From positions 375,060-439,059 of the forward strand of contig VYZB01000117.1 in assembly GCA_013397455.1 (NCBI GenBank): a stretch of 64,000 nucleotides of DNA. Reading direction: 5' to 3'. Under the pieces are notes generated by a model, which searched no databases, was not told the origin of the DNA, and saw only the letters and a program-made list of their open reading frames with translations. The stretch's first letter is position 1. Each line of letters begins with the position of its first letter. Both the position numbers and the translations under genes were made by a program. This document shows positions 49,729-61,400 of the stretch, piece by piece. Source of the DNA: Crotophaga sulcirostris. Its lineage: Eukaryota; Chordata; Aves; Cuculiformes; Crotophagidae.

Positions 49729-49849
49729 ATCCATACTACCTATGTGAAGTTACCTACTATTAAGCGAAGTCTTCATTTAACAATTCAAAATGATCTGTTT
49801 TGGCATGAGAAAATAGAAGAGTACAGACAAATCCATCTATAAGGGCAAA

Positions 49850-50505
49850 TAGGGCAAAGTCCTGGCAATGACGAGACACGTACCCTTTCATGGTTTCTGG
49901 TGCCCTGTAGGTGTCTGACACCAATTACTGTCATGGGCAAAACACAATTGACTTGTGGAAAATAGGTTAATTTATTACCAATCAAACCAGAGTAGCCTAA
50001 TAAGAAATAAAACCTAGTCTTAAAACACTTTCCCCCAACACCTCCCTTCTTCTTATGTTTAACTTCACTCCAAATTTTCTTTCCCTCGTCCCACAAGCTG
50101 CACAGGGAGATAGAGAATGGGGGTTGCAGTCATTTCAGCATACATTGTCTCTGCTGCTCCTTCCTTCTCAGAGGAAGGACTCATTACTCCCTTCCTCTGC
50201 TCCAGACTGGGATCCCTCTCATGGGAGACAGTCCTCCACAAATTTCTCCAACGTGAGTTCCTCCCAAGGGCAAACTCTCCACAAACTGCTCCAGTGTGGA
50301 CCATTTCCCTGGGGTGCACTCCTTCAGGATCAAACTGCTTCAGCATGGGTCCCACCACAGGGTCACAAGTCCTGCCAGCAAACCTGCTCCAGTGTAAGTT
50401 CCTTTCTCTAGGGTTCCACAGGTCCTGTCAGGAACCTGCTGCAGCGTGGGATCTCCACGGTTCAACAGCCTCCTTCAGGCACATCCACACAATGTAGATG
50501 TGTGG
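49850..50505. mobile_element. Retrovirus-derived repeat with 47-bp modules
   Basis: A dispersed repeat I recognise in kind from bird genomes and associate with endogenous retroviruses, though family and orientation need a library search. The left part carries cacaattgacttgtggaaaa, taatttattaccaatcaaac and taagaaataaaacc. The right part (50198-50480) is an imperfect tandem array whose units begin with a ctgctccag(c/t)gtggg-like core at 50198, 50244, 50286, 50335, 50383 and 50434, so the units are 42-51 bp long. Unit lengths are not multiples of three, and the open frames across it (50055-50411, 50117-50497, 50065-50358) are on both strands, so it is not a protein repeat. Boundaries are approximate. 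Confidence 0.62.
50198..50480 (+). repeat. Imperfect ~47-bp tandem modules (six units)
   Basis: Six successive units share the core ctgctccagtgtgg (variants include ttctccaacgtgag and ctgctgcagcgtgg), followed by tccc/ttcc, a c-a-ggg segment and a cctncaggaa-like end. Start-to-start distances are 46, 42, 49, 48 and 51 bases. The array is nested in the repeat at 49850-50505 and has a GC content clearly above that of its surroundings. Confidence 0.75.
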
Positions 50506-53500
50506 TGTGCTTTGCACACCGAATTCTACCAAATATCATTCAAGCTTCACAGTAAAAAAATAATTAAGCTGAATTTATTTCTACTCCTACTCATAGTTCA
50601 ATGATTACTCAATGTTCAGCACTTCTGAAAATGCTGTCTGGCATAATTACAGAAGGCAGAGCCTATAGGGTCTGAACTTCTGCTGACATTACCAGGTTCA
50701 CTACAGAAGTTAAACATGAAATATCGTTGAACATGAATTGCCTCTGTATACCATAATAGAGTCCTATATATTTACATTTTGTGATGGAAAAAAAAACCTG
50801 AATAAACAAGCAGACACCAACATACTGCCTACTTAAGCATAAGAAGTAAAAATGGTTGTATAATATCAAGACAGTTTAATATCTCATTCCCGATAGAGGC
50901 CAAAAGTGGGTAATTAGAATTAAAAAAGTATAAATATAAATAAATAGTCGGTGATAACTTCCCTAGGTACTTTCTCAGTTTCTGATGTCAGGATAGGTGT
51001 ATGATTTATATGTGGCTGAGGGATTTCCTCAGTCCCTCTGACATCTTTAAAAAATATGACCTCAAACTCTTTCAGGCTGCAGGTGACCCTCTTAAACAGA
51101 GTACTATTACTGAAAAGTATCACAACACCTGCATTTACTTTATGTACAGAAAAAAAGGAAATATTCAAATTCCCCAATTATGTGATCATGTAAACATAGA
51201 ATGCATATTGTTTTATAGATGAGGCTTTATAAACCCTCAATATTGACATAACTTTGAGCTCCATGTGATACATCAGTTCAGTAAACTTTAAGTTTTGATC
51301 TGTATTAAGAAGTGCCTGTCATTTATGACCAAAATGATATTTTAATCTCTGGCTAGAGAAAAGGGCTAAAACTAGGTGAGCATGTAAGGTGGATCCAGGA
51401 ATGATCATAGTTGTATTTGAAGACTGAAAATATAACAGTTTATAATCGCACTTGCTCTGAGTTAGACATTGAGCCTAGGCTACTCATCTAAACTCTACAC
51501 AGAGAATCAAAAGACACAGACTGGGGTCTCCAGAGACAGACATCTTCAAATGGGATGAATAACCTGCTGGAAGTGCTCATTTATCTCTTCATTGATAGTG
51601 GTTTGGTCCTAAATGATAGTCCAGACAGCTAACTTTTAGACAGTTAAGGTTAGGTAAGATTAATCTCTCACCTTGTGCCAATGGAAAATAATATTATACA
51701 CTCTAAATTTTGTCTCTAGTCTCCTAAAATCTAATTTAATATTATCTAATTTAATCTTTTAGTGTCCATATTGTTTCACATCTAGATACCAGCTTAATAA
51801 CTAATTTCTTATTTATTTAGGAAGTTACAGTGGTCAAACACATTCACACAAACACACTCACAAAACCAATAGCATTCGTTTTTCATGCAGTGTTCTCAGA
51901 ACTTAATTTATGAACAGAAAGAAAATAGTTATGTAAGCATACTCACGCTATAATATTCTGAATCCTCATTTAGCAAAGTGGTTTTAAAGCTCTTGTCTCT
52001 CCTTTCTTTAGCAACCCTCCATGCTTCCAGTTCTTTCCCATTTCCCAGTGTCTGAAGGTAGGAAGAGGAGTTTTGTCATGAGAATATGAAATAAAATGTA
52101 AAATGTTCTTTGTCTCTGATCAGAATTATCTAGAGTATTAGATCTACCCTTTTGACCTGGCTAAGTAGAAACTCACCTAAATATAAGCCTGACTATAGGT
52201 AGTTTGTCCTCTCTGATCATCAGTACAGTACCTGAGCACTATCAGGAATCTTTCAAGCATTAGGTGCAGAAAGACTATGGCTTTGATGTCATCTATATAT
52301 TTTCATAATAGTCATGTGCCAGAAACAGACCAAGAGGCTAAACAAAGATTTATTCTTAGAAGACTTTTCCAACCTTAATGATTCTATGATTCTAACTAAA
52401 AATCTTTTATTCAGGAAGCCAATCTTTGTTAATACATGTATCCTGGCACAACAGAGGTTAAAGAAGGTCTAATCAAACGGCCAGCAATATCAAAGGGGGT
52501 TAGACTGGACTTTGTAGACTTCAAGCAAGAAAGATTTTCTATTACCTTGTCCTAGAGATCCTCTAAGAAAGATACATATATTTTTTATGGAAATAAGATG
52601 TTCTGTTAATTTAACAATAAGTTTAGCTTTTTAAATTATATCTGTTTATATGCAAATGTAGAACAAATTTGTATTGTCTCATCTAAACTGATAACATGTC
52701 TTGGGAAAATCAGTTCCATTGTAATACAAACCACTATGTCTCTGACTTTGCTCAGGAGATTTTCACCACCATAGAATCAATAGAAAAGGATTCACTTGGA
52801 AGATATTTTCCCTTCTTCTTAAATTTGTGTTTATACTCTAAAATTGTTGACTTCTGTCATTAGCAGAGATACAGAAGAAAACTCATTCTGTGTTACAGAA
52901 ATATGTATGTATATGAGAGGATAACCTGCAGTATACTTCATTTCCCTGGTCTCTGCTCAGAGTGCAGCATAGTTTCTGCCCAAGTCATGTGCATTTGTTA
53001 TTTTTGCATCAAAATCAGTCAGTCTGGTAGGGCTGGTATCTGCCATCAGCAAGTAGGACTGAAGTCAGGATATTGACATGTCACAACTCTTCTTGGAGTT
53101 ACCTGGTGTTCCCCAGTGTGGATGCAACAGGTTTGGATCAGCAACCTAAGTTTTAGCCTACTTTAACCTGCCTGAGTTGAGGGTAATTCCTGCAGTTCAG
53201 TTGATTTACAAACAGTTCACTATGGGAAATGTAACTGTGACTCATCCAGTCCCGGTGAAGCAGTAAATGTTATGTCGATGTGAGCTCACGCTCTCCTTCA
53301 CTGCTCCAGTTGGCTCCTTCACTTGTCAGAAGGGAGGTGGTGGCAGATCAAAGCTCCAGCTCCCTTCCTTATTTTCCTCTATTTCCTCACCTATACAGAA
53401 ATGCACTAAACATGAAGATTCTCTTCTTCTTCAAACATGGAATTAAGATCTGGTGAAATTTTCCTCTTGCCTAAATGGAAATGAATACAGTCTTTATTTC

Positions 53501-55189
53501 TCTTTGAAGCCACAAATTTACAGGCACAGCCTTCTTAAAAAATAACAATAATAATAAAGACCAATTAAAATGTTCAGAATAAAATTTACATTTGTCCATA
53601 GTATTAACATAAACACAAGACCGTCACTTGGAGGTAAAAAATTCAGGATATTATTCCCATGATGGAATAGCATTCTTCATACTGCTCCCCACTGACATAT
53701 CTTTATCAGAAGTGAGGTGTATTTTCTAATGGAGGATGATGTTATATGCCTAGGAAGTGGAAAGCTGGCATTGCTTGTAGAAGCACATAGCCAAGGAGCT
53801 GCTCATTTGTTTGAGTGTCCTAGACTATATGTTAGGAGTCGTGGAGTCATGCCAAGCTACCTAGCAATAATTGTAGCAGTCATCTGTGAATAGTTATATC
53901 TGGCAGCATATTAGTAGTTCATTTAATTTATTGTCTTCCCACATTATTATCAGTACATCACAAGGCTGGAAAACTTTCTAAGTTCATATTTCAAAAGCAG
54001 AGCCCTTAAAACTAGAAATTTGGGTTACGCAATTTTCTCCAGTCATGTCAATATAAACTCCAGACGTTATTGTGTTGCAGAGCTCTCATTCATGCAATGA
54101 CAGCTCTGTCTCCTCAATGGCAAAGCTGGCTGTTAAAGTGATTCACTGCGATCAGCCTCAAAGGTTTCCAAGACAGACCCCAAGGTAACTTAGAAAGTTG
54201 TGGGGAAGTTTGACAGGTTGCTTTATTTTGTTTTGTTTGGAAATAATGCTCAGAAATCATAGTGAGCAATGACGGCAAGAAAGAAAATTCAACATCAGAC
54301 AGGTTGCTTTGTTTGCTTGTATAAACAACCACAAAAAAATAACTACCAGGGACACCAGGCACACACAAAAGCTCACATGGGCCCTTATTTACACAACAGG
54401 AATGATAAAACTTGCTGTATGTTCCACATATCGTATCCTTTCCATTAATCTTCAAGTATTTGAAGTATTAAAATGTGAGAGGTTGTGCCCTCAGTCCTGT
54501 TCTTTGACTATTCTGTCTATAACTCATGTATTTACATATGTATCTTTGAGAATGTAAAACTGAGATTCTTGTAGTCCTGAGATATTTTCCTCCTAAGCTC
54601 AGTGTTTAAAGATTTAGCTCAATCACAAATAGATTCATCTTGTGAATTGCTTTATAAATATTGAGTCAGCCCATTGATTATCTTTTATATGTGGCATGGC
54701 TCACTGCCAAGATAAAAGTTGCAGGTACTTTAGGGAAAAGCACACATTGTTCGCTACCAGGCATAAATATCACCAGCTGCGGTTCTTTAAATGATACAGT
54801 TTCCCATCCTGAGTTGAAATTGTAAACATTTTGCTATATCTTGCAAAATGGATAATAAAAAGAATAACGTATGTCCTTTCATTTTAATTTATTATAAGAA
54901 TAGGAGAGATCTATTGTGCTAAAATTTTCAAAGTAATAGGTCCCATTCTTTTAAACTAGAGAAATGGGAGGAGTAGAAGATTTAGAATATATCATGTTTT
55001 TTTAAATCAGAAAAGGATGTATATTCTCCAATAGGAACATGTTTTCAAGACATTTTATTGATTGTGATATTTACTGGCCTAAGTCTTAAAAGATACAGAT
55101 AGATAAGCACTAAAGCTGGCTGCACACCTTTCACTGTGGACAAGTGAGGGCCCAGAAGGATCTAGGATCTAGGATCGCTTGACAGAAAC
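50506..55189. other. Unique AT-rich sequence, no gene seen
   Basis: About 4.7 kb without a recognisable gene; the only dispersed repeat is a minute CR1 tail at 52362-52398. Around 54676-54720 an imperfect inverted repeat (cttttatatgtggca against tgccaagataaaag) surrounds ctcac. The open frame 54114-54455 (-) has no recognisable domain. Confidence 0.5.
52362..52398 (+). mobile_element. Minimal CR1 LINE tail
   Basis: Only cttttccaaccttaatgatt and one and a half attctatg octamers remain, matching the last 30-odd bases of the CR1 3' end. Either an extremely truncated insertion or the remnant of a decayed one. Confidence 0.6.
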
Positions 55190-55445
55190 TTGTTTGCCTC
55201 GTTGCTACAAGAACTCTCCAGTGTGCGAATTTTGGACAGTCCCATAGATTCCCCCTGACCAGCTATTTGTGTTCTACAGTGTGCTGATTAACATGCTCCA
55301 TGAGCAATCTGTCTGTTCCAGAGACTCTGTTGGGAGGTTCCTGCTACAGAGTCCACCAAACTGAACACAGATGAGATGCTGGTGAATGATAAATAGGAGT
55401 TACTCCTGCAGAGGCTGAGACCGTCAAGTTCAAGTTCTTAAGCTA
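55190..55445 (+). mobile_element. Second copy of the 9.6-kb dispersed repeat
   Basis: This segment aligns by eye to 9600-9840: gcctcgttgctacaagaact, a tttgtgttctacagtgtgct block, gattaacatg, gggaggttcctgctac, accaaactgaacacagatga followed by gatgctgg, and ctcctgcagaggctgaga. I estimate roughly a quarter to a third of positions differ between the copies, so both are old. Unlike the 9.6-kb copy, no LTR-like sequence follows. A triple ctaggat motif (55158-55178) sits just upstream. If it is retroviral, it is an isolated internal fragment; another kind of repeat is possible. Confidence 0.5.
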
Positions 55446-58400
55446 TGTTTTGTAGAAAATTTAAGATAGTCAGTCGTAGTCGATCATGTGGATGTTGGAT
55501 TGGTCACAACAGTTCACAGGTCAGCTGGATAAAGGAATTCAACAAAAAAATTGCTTCATCACATCACACAATCCCATATTCCTCCACCTCTGTTCATTTG
55601 GAGATGCCCACCTTCCCTCTTTCTCCCCATCACAACGGTATGCTTTGAACAACAAATGTTTTCCACATACAAAACCTTTGGTGGTGCAGACAAGCATAAG
55701 GTCTGCAAAAGATTTCTTTCTGAATGACGGCCAAGAAGTTTCATGTGGGCAGTGAAGATTTTCCTTCAAATCAGTTAAAAAAAAAGCCCATATGAGATGC
55801 CATTCACACATTCAATCACAAAATCTTCTTTCCTGCTTAAGATACTGGGGAATGTAAGTCCAATCCCTTAGCCAATTTATGGATCTAATGGCAGCACATA
55901 TCTTCCCTTGTCAGCCTTCCACTACAGCACAGGCAGTCATGGACATGAATGACACAGATGGGACAGGGTGTGTAATGGCTATTTTTTTTCTGTAAATGTT
56001 ACTATTTATGCTCAAAAAAGAAGCAATTTCTTATTGGAGGTGCAGGTACCTGGAAATAACAGTTATTGTACTTTTTCCCCATAGACATTTCTGTGCAGCT
56101 TTTTAAGCAGTCAAACAAGGAAAAAAAAAATAAGCAAACCTGCTGTAAATTGTTCATACAAAATAAAGTGATGCTTATCCATGCTAATGATTACCATGAA
56201 TACCCAAACCATAAACGTGTCTCATGAGTGAGAGAGCAGATATATTGGCTGCATGCTACTAATTGTATCCGATATAAGCCTTCTAGTCTTCATTGAGTCT
56301 CATCTGATTAAACCATGTCTCCCTTTCATATGGATTTATTTTCACATTGCTAGTTCCCTTTGCTAATCCACAAAAGAATGAAAAGATATTGCTACTATTG
56401 TTACTCATGTCTGGAAGGAAAATTACTCCTGAAGAAATAAAGGATGGTTTTTACAAGCAAGCATCTCCTGCTTGCATTTGAGGTTCAAATTTGAATCAGA
56501 TATTAGATCAATTCTTGATCCAATAAGCTAAATAAAGGACAAGCTCCATTTCTGTCCCTGAGGTTGAGGGATACAGCACAACTAGCAACCTTAAGGATAA
56601 CTCTGTTTCTCCCCAGGCAGGGTAACATGAGGGATCATGGTCTCCTATAAACTCCTCCCAGCAGAACACTATGTCTTGACACAGACCCTAATTGTGCCAG
56701 GAACCACGCTACCAAATATTAACGATGATCATACAGAATATTTAAGACCATGCTTTAGTCTTACTAGCTCACAAATAAATATGTAAGCTCCATGCGATCT
56801 ACAGAACATAATTTAATCTCTCACTCTCACATAATCCTAATATAAGTAGTATTTCTTGTCTCCCAGCCGTTTCCTATCTTCTTTGCCTGTGACAACAATC
56901 AGGTCCTCCTGTTTCAAGAGATGAACAAAGCTTTTCTTTTGATAGAACTCTTAGGCATTAGGAATAGTAAAAAATAAGATGTCTCTCTCAAGATCATTAC
57001 TTGGGAAAAATATCACATGCCATGAGTTCTTCTATGGAACGTTCAAAACTGTCATAATGCTTAAGATTTATATTGTCTCATCTTTCACCTGTTTGTACAC
57101 ATCTCCAGCTTGTTTCTGTTTGTCAAGAGAGGAAGAGCTGACTGAACTGATAGTTAAATGAAGTACCTTGTATATTTAATTTAACCACACAGATAATTTC
57201 TCAAAGACAGTCAAAAGAAGCATCTTCCTTCTGACAAGAATGGTAGGTGCACTTTGTGCTGTTTACTTTTGTGCGTGGGATTTTTTTTAGAAATTACCAT
57301 AATGGCAATAAAGCACAATGAGGCAATCAACCTGTATTCTCTGATTTCCCAGTGGAGTCTGCGCATGGCAATCAGAAAGCAAACAAAACTATTGACAGAC
57401 AAACAACACAATGCCTGTGAGCTAATGAGCAGCACAGAGATGGACAAGGCATGCAGACGTGTTGCAGCCTAAAATCAGGAAAGTTCCCAAAGTACAGGAA
57501 AATAGGAGGGTGGGACAGGGAGGAACCTGTCCTCTCATATCACACTAATGTGTCGCAGAACCACCTTCAAAAATAGATGTTATAATTTTCCAGGAACATG
57601 TATTTCTACTTAAGGGAGAGCTGTGAGGTAGCAGGAGTTCTGGACTTCTGTTCAAAACTTTTCACACCTTCCTTATTTTTTTTTTTTTTGCCAAAACCTA
57701 GATGGTCACAACCTGCAATCTGCCTTACAGGTAGACCTGGTTTATGTGCAGCTGCACTTCGAATGGTCATGCAGTTGCCCCGGCATGTAAATATTTTATA
57801 TCCCTCCCTGTCAATCAAGGAATGGTTTTACTTCCAGAAAGACATCGTTATATTGATTTTTGTTGGCACAGCTTGAGTAGTAACAGTGGCAATAGAGCTG
57901 ACACCTGACTGACAGATAAGAACTGGCAGAAGTTCCTTAGGTAAAGCCAGGCCGAATCCTTCTGTGGCTACCACAGATTTCTTCAGTCAGTGCTGTTGAC
58001 CTGCAGCCATATCAGGAATACTTTGCCAGTGCAAAGCATGAATATTCTGGTCTCAGAAAACTAATGATACAGATAAACCCTACACATACACAAGGAAGAT
58101 TATTTATGTTTGATTTAAGGAAGTGACATTTGCTAGTACAGTGAGGTGAAAAAAAGAAAGAAGTCTTGTTTAGCTCTGCCCCACTACAGCGCTGGTATAA
58201 GTGAAGGCTACCTATGTAAATCCCTATTTCTCCTCTGAGCAAAGAAGGCAGAACCTGAGAAGACAGCAAAATGATGTTGTCCTAGTGTGAGTCTGAGTAG
58301 TTATCAAACCTTTTTATATTGATGTTAATGCAATGTAGTAGCTGAGCTTTGAGCCTATGATACGTAACAGCCAAGGGATTCACCCTCAGAGACAGTGTAA

Positions 58401-61400
58401 ATCGAATGGGCCAGTTAGCACCCATGGAATCTCTATTGCAAAAAGCAAAGACAATTATCTACATTTTACAGCATGTGGTTTAAGTTTGCAATTGATGTTG
58501 TGCTTTGTTGGTTTCTTTTTTTGTTTGTTTGTTGTTTGTTTGGGGTTTCTGTTTGATAGGTTGTGTCGTTTTGCTTTAATTCAGTTTCTACTTCTCTTTA
58601 TAGAGAAAAAGCTAAACTGGGCACCCGCTAAATGAGCCTGAACACCACAGTGAACATGTAGTCATCCCTGGTGTGTGCAGGAGAGCCATATGTTCACTAT
58701 CTGACTGTTTAACTGTGCCTTGAGTGTCACATTTCTCTTCAAGAGGTGGCTGGGTCTCGCTGTGTGCCTTGCTATTTTTGAAACCCAAGCAGCACAGATG
58801 AGAAGCTGTTGGGCATCACCACCCATTGCTCAGCCGAAAATACATGGCAAAGGGGGTTCAGAGGGATAAGAGTGTCTGCAACTGTCTGCAGATCATCCAT
58901 GCTTTCAGTGGGTTGTAGAGACAGGTGCAGAAGAGGATTAAAAGAGACAGAGATGTTCAGTAAAGTAACTCTATACAATTTCTTTCTAACAGAGATGAAT
59001 ACTGGGGGCCTGAGGAAGAATTAATGAAGCTGGTTTTTTAGTCTAGTTGTTTTTAAAATAAAAGAGAAGAAGAAAAACCTTTTTTTTTGTGGGGACAGTA
59101 GAGTTACTGTCCATTTACCTAATCCTGTGTGTAGATCTGTAGCAAAGAGTAAGATTAAATATTCCCATCAGATCTCAACAACCTATGGGTTTTGGAGGAC
59201 AACGTTTCCTCATGCTCTTCGATCATCCAACTGTAGGATGGAGGTGGCTGTCTTCCTGCTGACATCTCCCTGTGACAGGTCTCCTGGGATTTCAACTCAT
59301 GAAGGCAGGTAGTTGGCTGGTGATCCTTAACTCAACAGCATCATGCAGGCGAGAAAAGAGAGGAAGAAGGTCTCAGTTTTCAGAGCAGAAGCACTTTGAA
59401 CTGGTGGGTTTGTGTCTGAGAACCTGCAATCCATATAAGGGCAGATTTTGCAGACAATAACAGATGTCTGTAATAAAAACTGGCAGTTCCTTTAACACTA
59501 TAATTATGTGCATCATTATGAAGGACTATAACTAACACATGGAGAAAATTTCTTCACAGTCTTATTTCCTTATGGGAGAAACAACATCATAATGATAATG
59601 GTTTACTGATCTGGGGCTCTTTCTAGTACAGAAGAGCTGTTTTAAAAAGAAGGTATATGTGTGAATCTGTCTCTGTGTGTGTATGCAAGTGTGCAAATTC
59701 ATATGTATGACTACCAATATTATGTATTACAGTGAATTCTGTACTGAAACTGAGCAAAACAGAGCTTGTTTGAAGGATATGCTTTGTATGGAAACAATGA
59801 ATGCTGAGTTCAACAATGAGTTCTGAGGTAGAATATAGAACTTTTCTTCAAACAAAAAGTAAAAAACACCTTTGTCAGATAATCCAGACTAGGAAGATAG
59901 AAGGATTTTGAAACTCCACAGAAAAGTAATGTGATTCTGGAAGCTAGAATGGATTTCTAGGGGCACAGTCAACTGTTCTTATTTCTTCCCTAGAATTCCA
60001 CTTTTACAATAACTTGAATCTGTGGGAAAAGATCTGTCTCCAGGATCCCTGAAAATGCTCTTAGTCCTTGAGCTTTCAAGCTAGACTGGCTTCTGGGATG
60101 TTACACACCTGTAGGTAACAACTGGACTAAAACCTCTCCACAGTTTTTTTCAAAGCTAGCTTTCCCAGCTGAGACATAGAGCCTACGTCTAAGACTATTC
60201 AATGCCTTTGGGAACTTTTCCAGGCACTGACAGCAACTGGCATGGAAAAGTCCACATCTGTGCTGTTGGACTACCTCAGCTGGTAAAACCACTCTCAAAC
60301 TGTTTATTGGGAATGGTTCCTGATCAGGCTAACATCTGATCTGCGACCAGGACTTGTGTGGGAGAATGTTGTTTTTCCAAGCAAGAGACCATTCTAACTA
60401 CTTATCAGTACATATTAAAAAAAAAATAAAATGTATCTAGCAATCATATTATGGTGTCATGGCATAATCTCAGATGCTATTTAATTTATTGGCATAGCCA
60501 TAATTGGAAAGGATACAGGCAGTTCTTAATGCATATACTGCATAACAGGAAGGTTTTGGCACAGAAAGCCACTTTCAGATACCTGAAAATAATATGCTCT
60601 GACTGTCTTCACTGATATTCTCAGGAGGAGCCAAACATGACAGCAGCTTATCAGGTTGGTGAGAAACTATCTTTCTAAGCATAGAGTCATAGGTATCATC
60701 TCTACAGAGAATTTCCTGGCCAAAAAAGAGAGAAGATGTAGTCATTTTCTAATTTATATTCCTTATATGTGCATTTACTTTTATTTGACTAAAAGGGTAC
60801 ATAATATAAACACTTTATTGTGTCAATTAGCAGGGTTCTTTGGTAAGTAAAATAAAATCTCTAATTTCCCATGGTTACCTGTGCTACTGAGCCAATCTAG
60901 TACTGCACATTGCTATTATTTGTTTTCAAACCTGACCTGAGTCTTACTTTGATTAAGATTTATATTAATTTGACTAACTGATAAAATTATAGACAAATGT
61001 GCAGTCTCCAAAATGGAAAACCGTGTAGGTTGATCCAAAGGGTCTGAATATGAAATTATAAATAATTTGATATTTCTGGGAGATTTGATCTAAACCTTAA
61101 ACCTAAACATGAGCTTTTCCTTTTATTTCACTAGAGGTTATTCCCACATCCTTCTCATTGGACCCCGAGCACCTGGTTGAAACCTATAAAATAAGAAATA
61201 GTCAGCCTCGGTTTCCTCTGCACTCTATAGAAAATAAAGAGATTGATGACACTCATCTGAAATCTAAACAACCTCTGGAATGTCCTGTATTCCTCCATTG
61301 ATTTCCTATCTCTCTCCATTTATTTTAATGAGTGTAGGGCAGTTATATCCCTAAATTAGCTGGTTCAGTTTTGTGCCAAAGGTTACACGGCCCTTGTGCT

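Noticed and set aside
50198..50480. CRISPR-like array of spaced repeats
   Set aside because: Units are imperfect, contiguous and of variable length, with no constant repeat/variable spacer pattern, and the host is a vertebrate.
50055..50497. Overlapping open frames on both strands, up to 126 codons
   Set aside because: They fall on the modular retrovirus-derived repeat; unit lengths are not multiples of three and no viral protein motif is seen.
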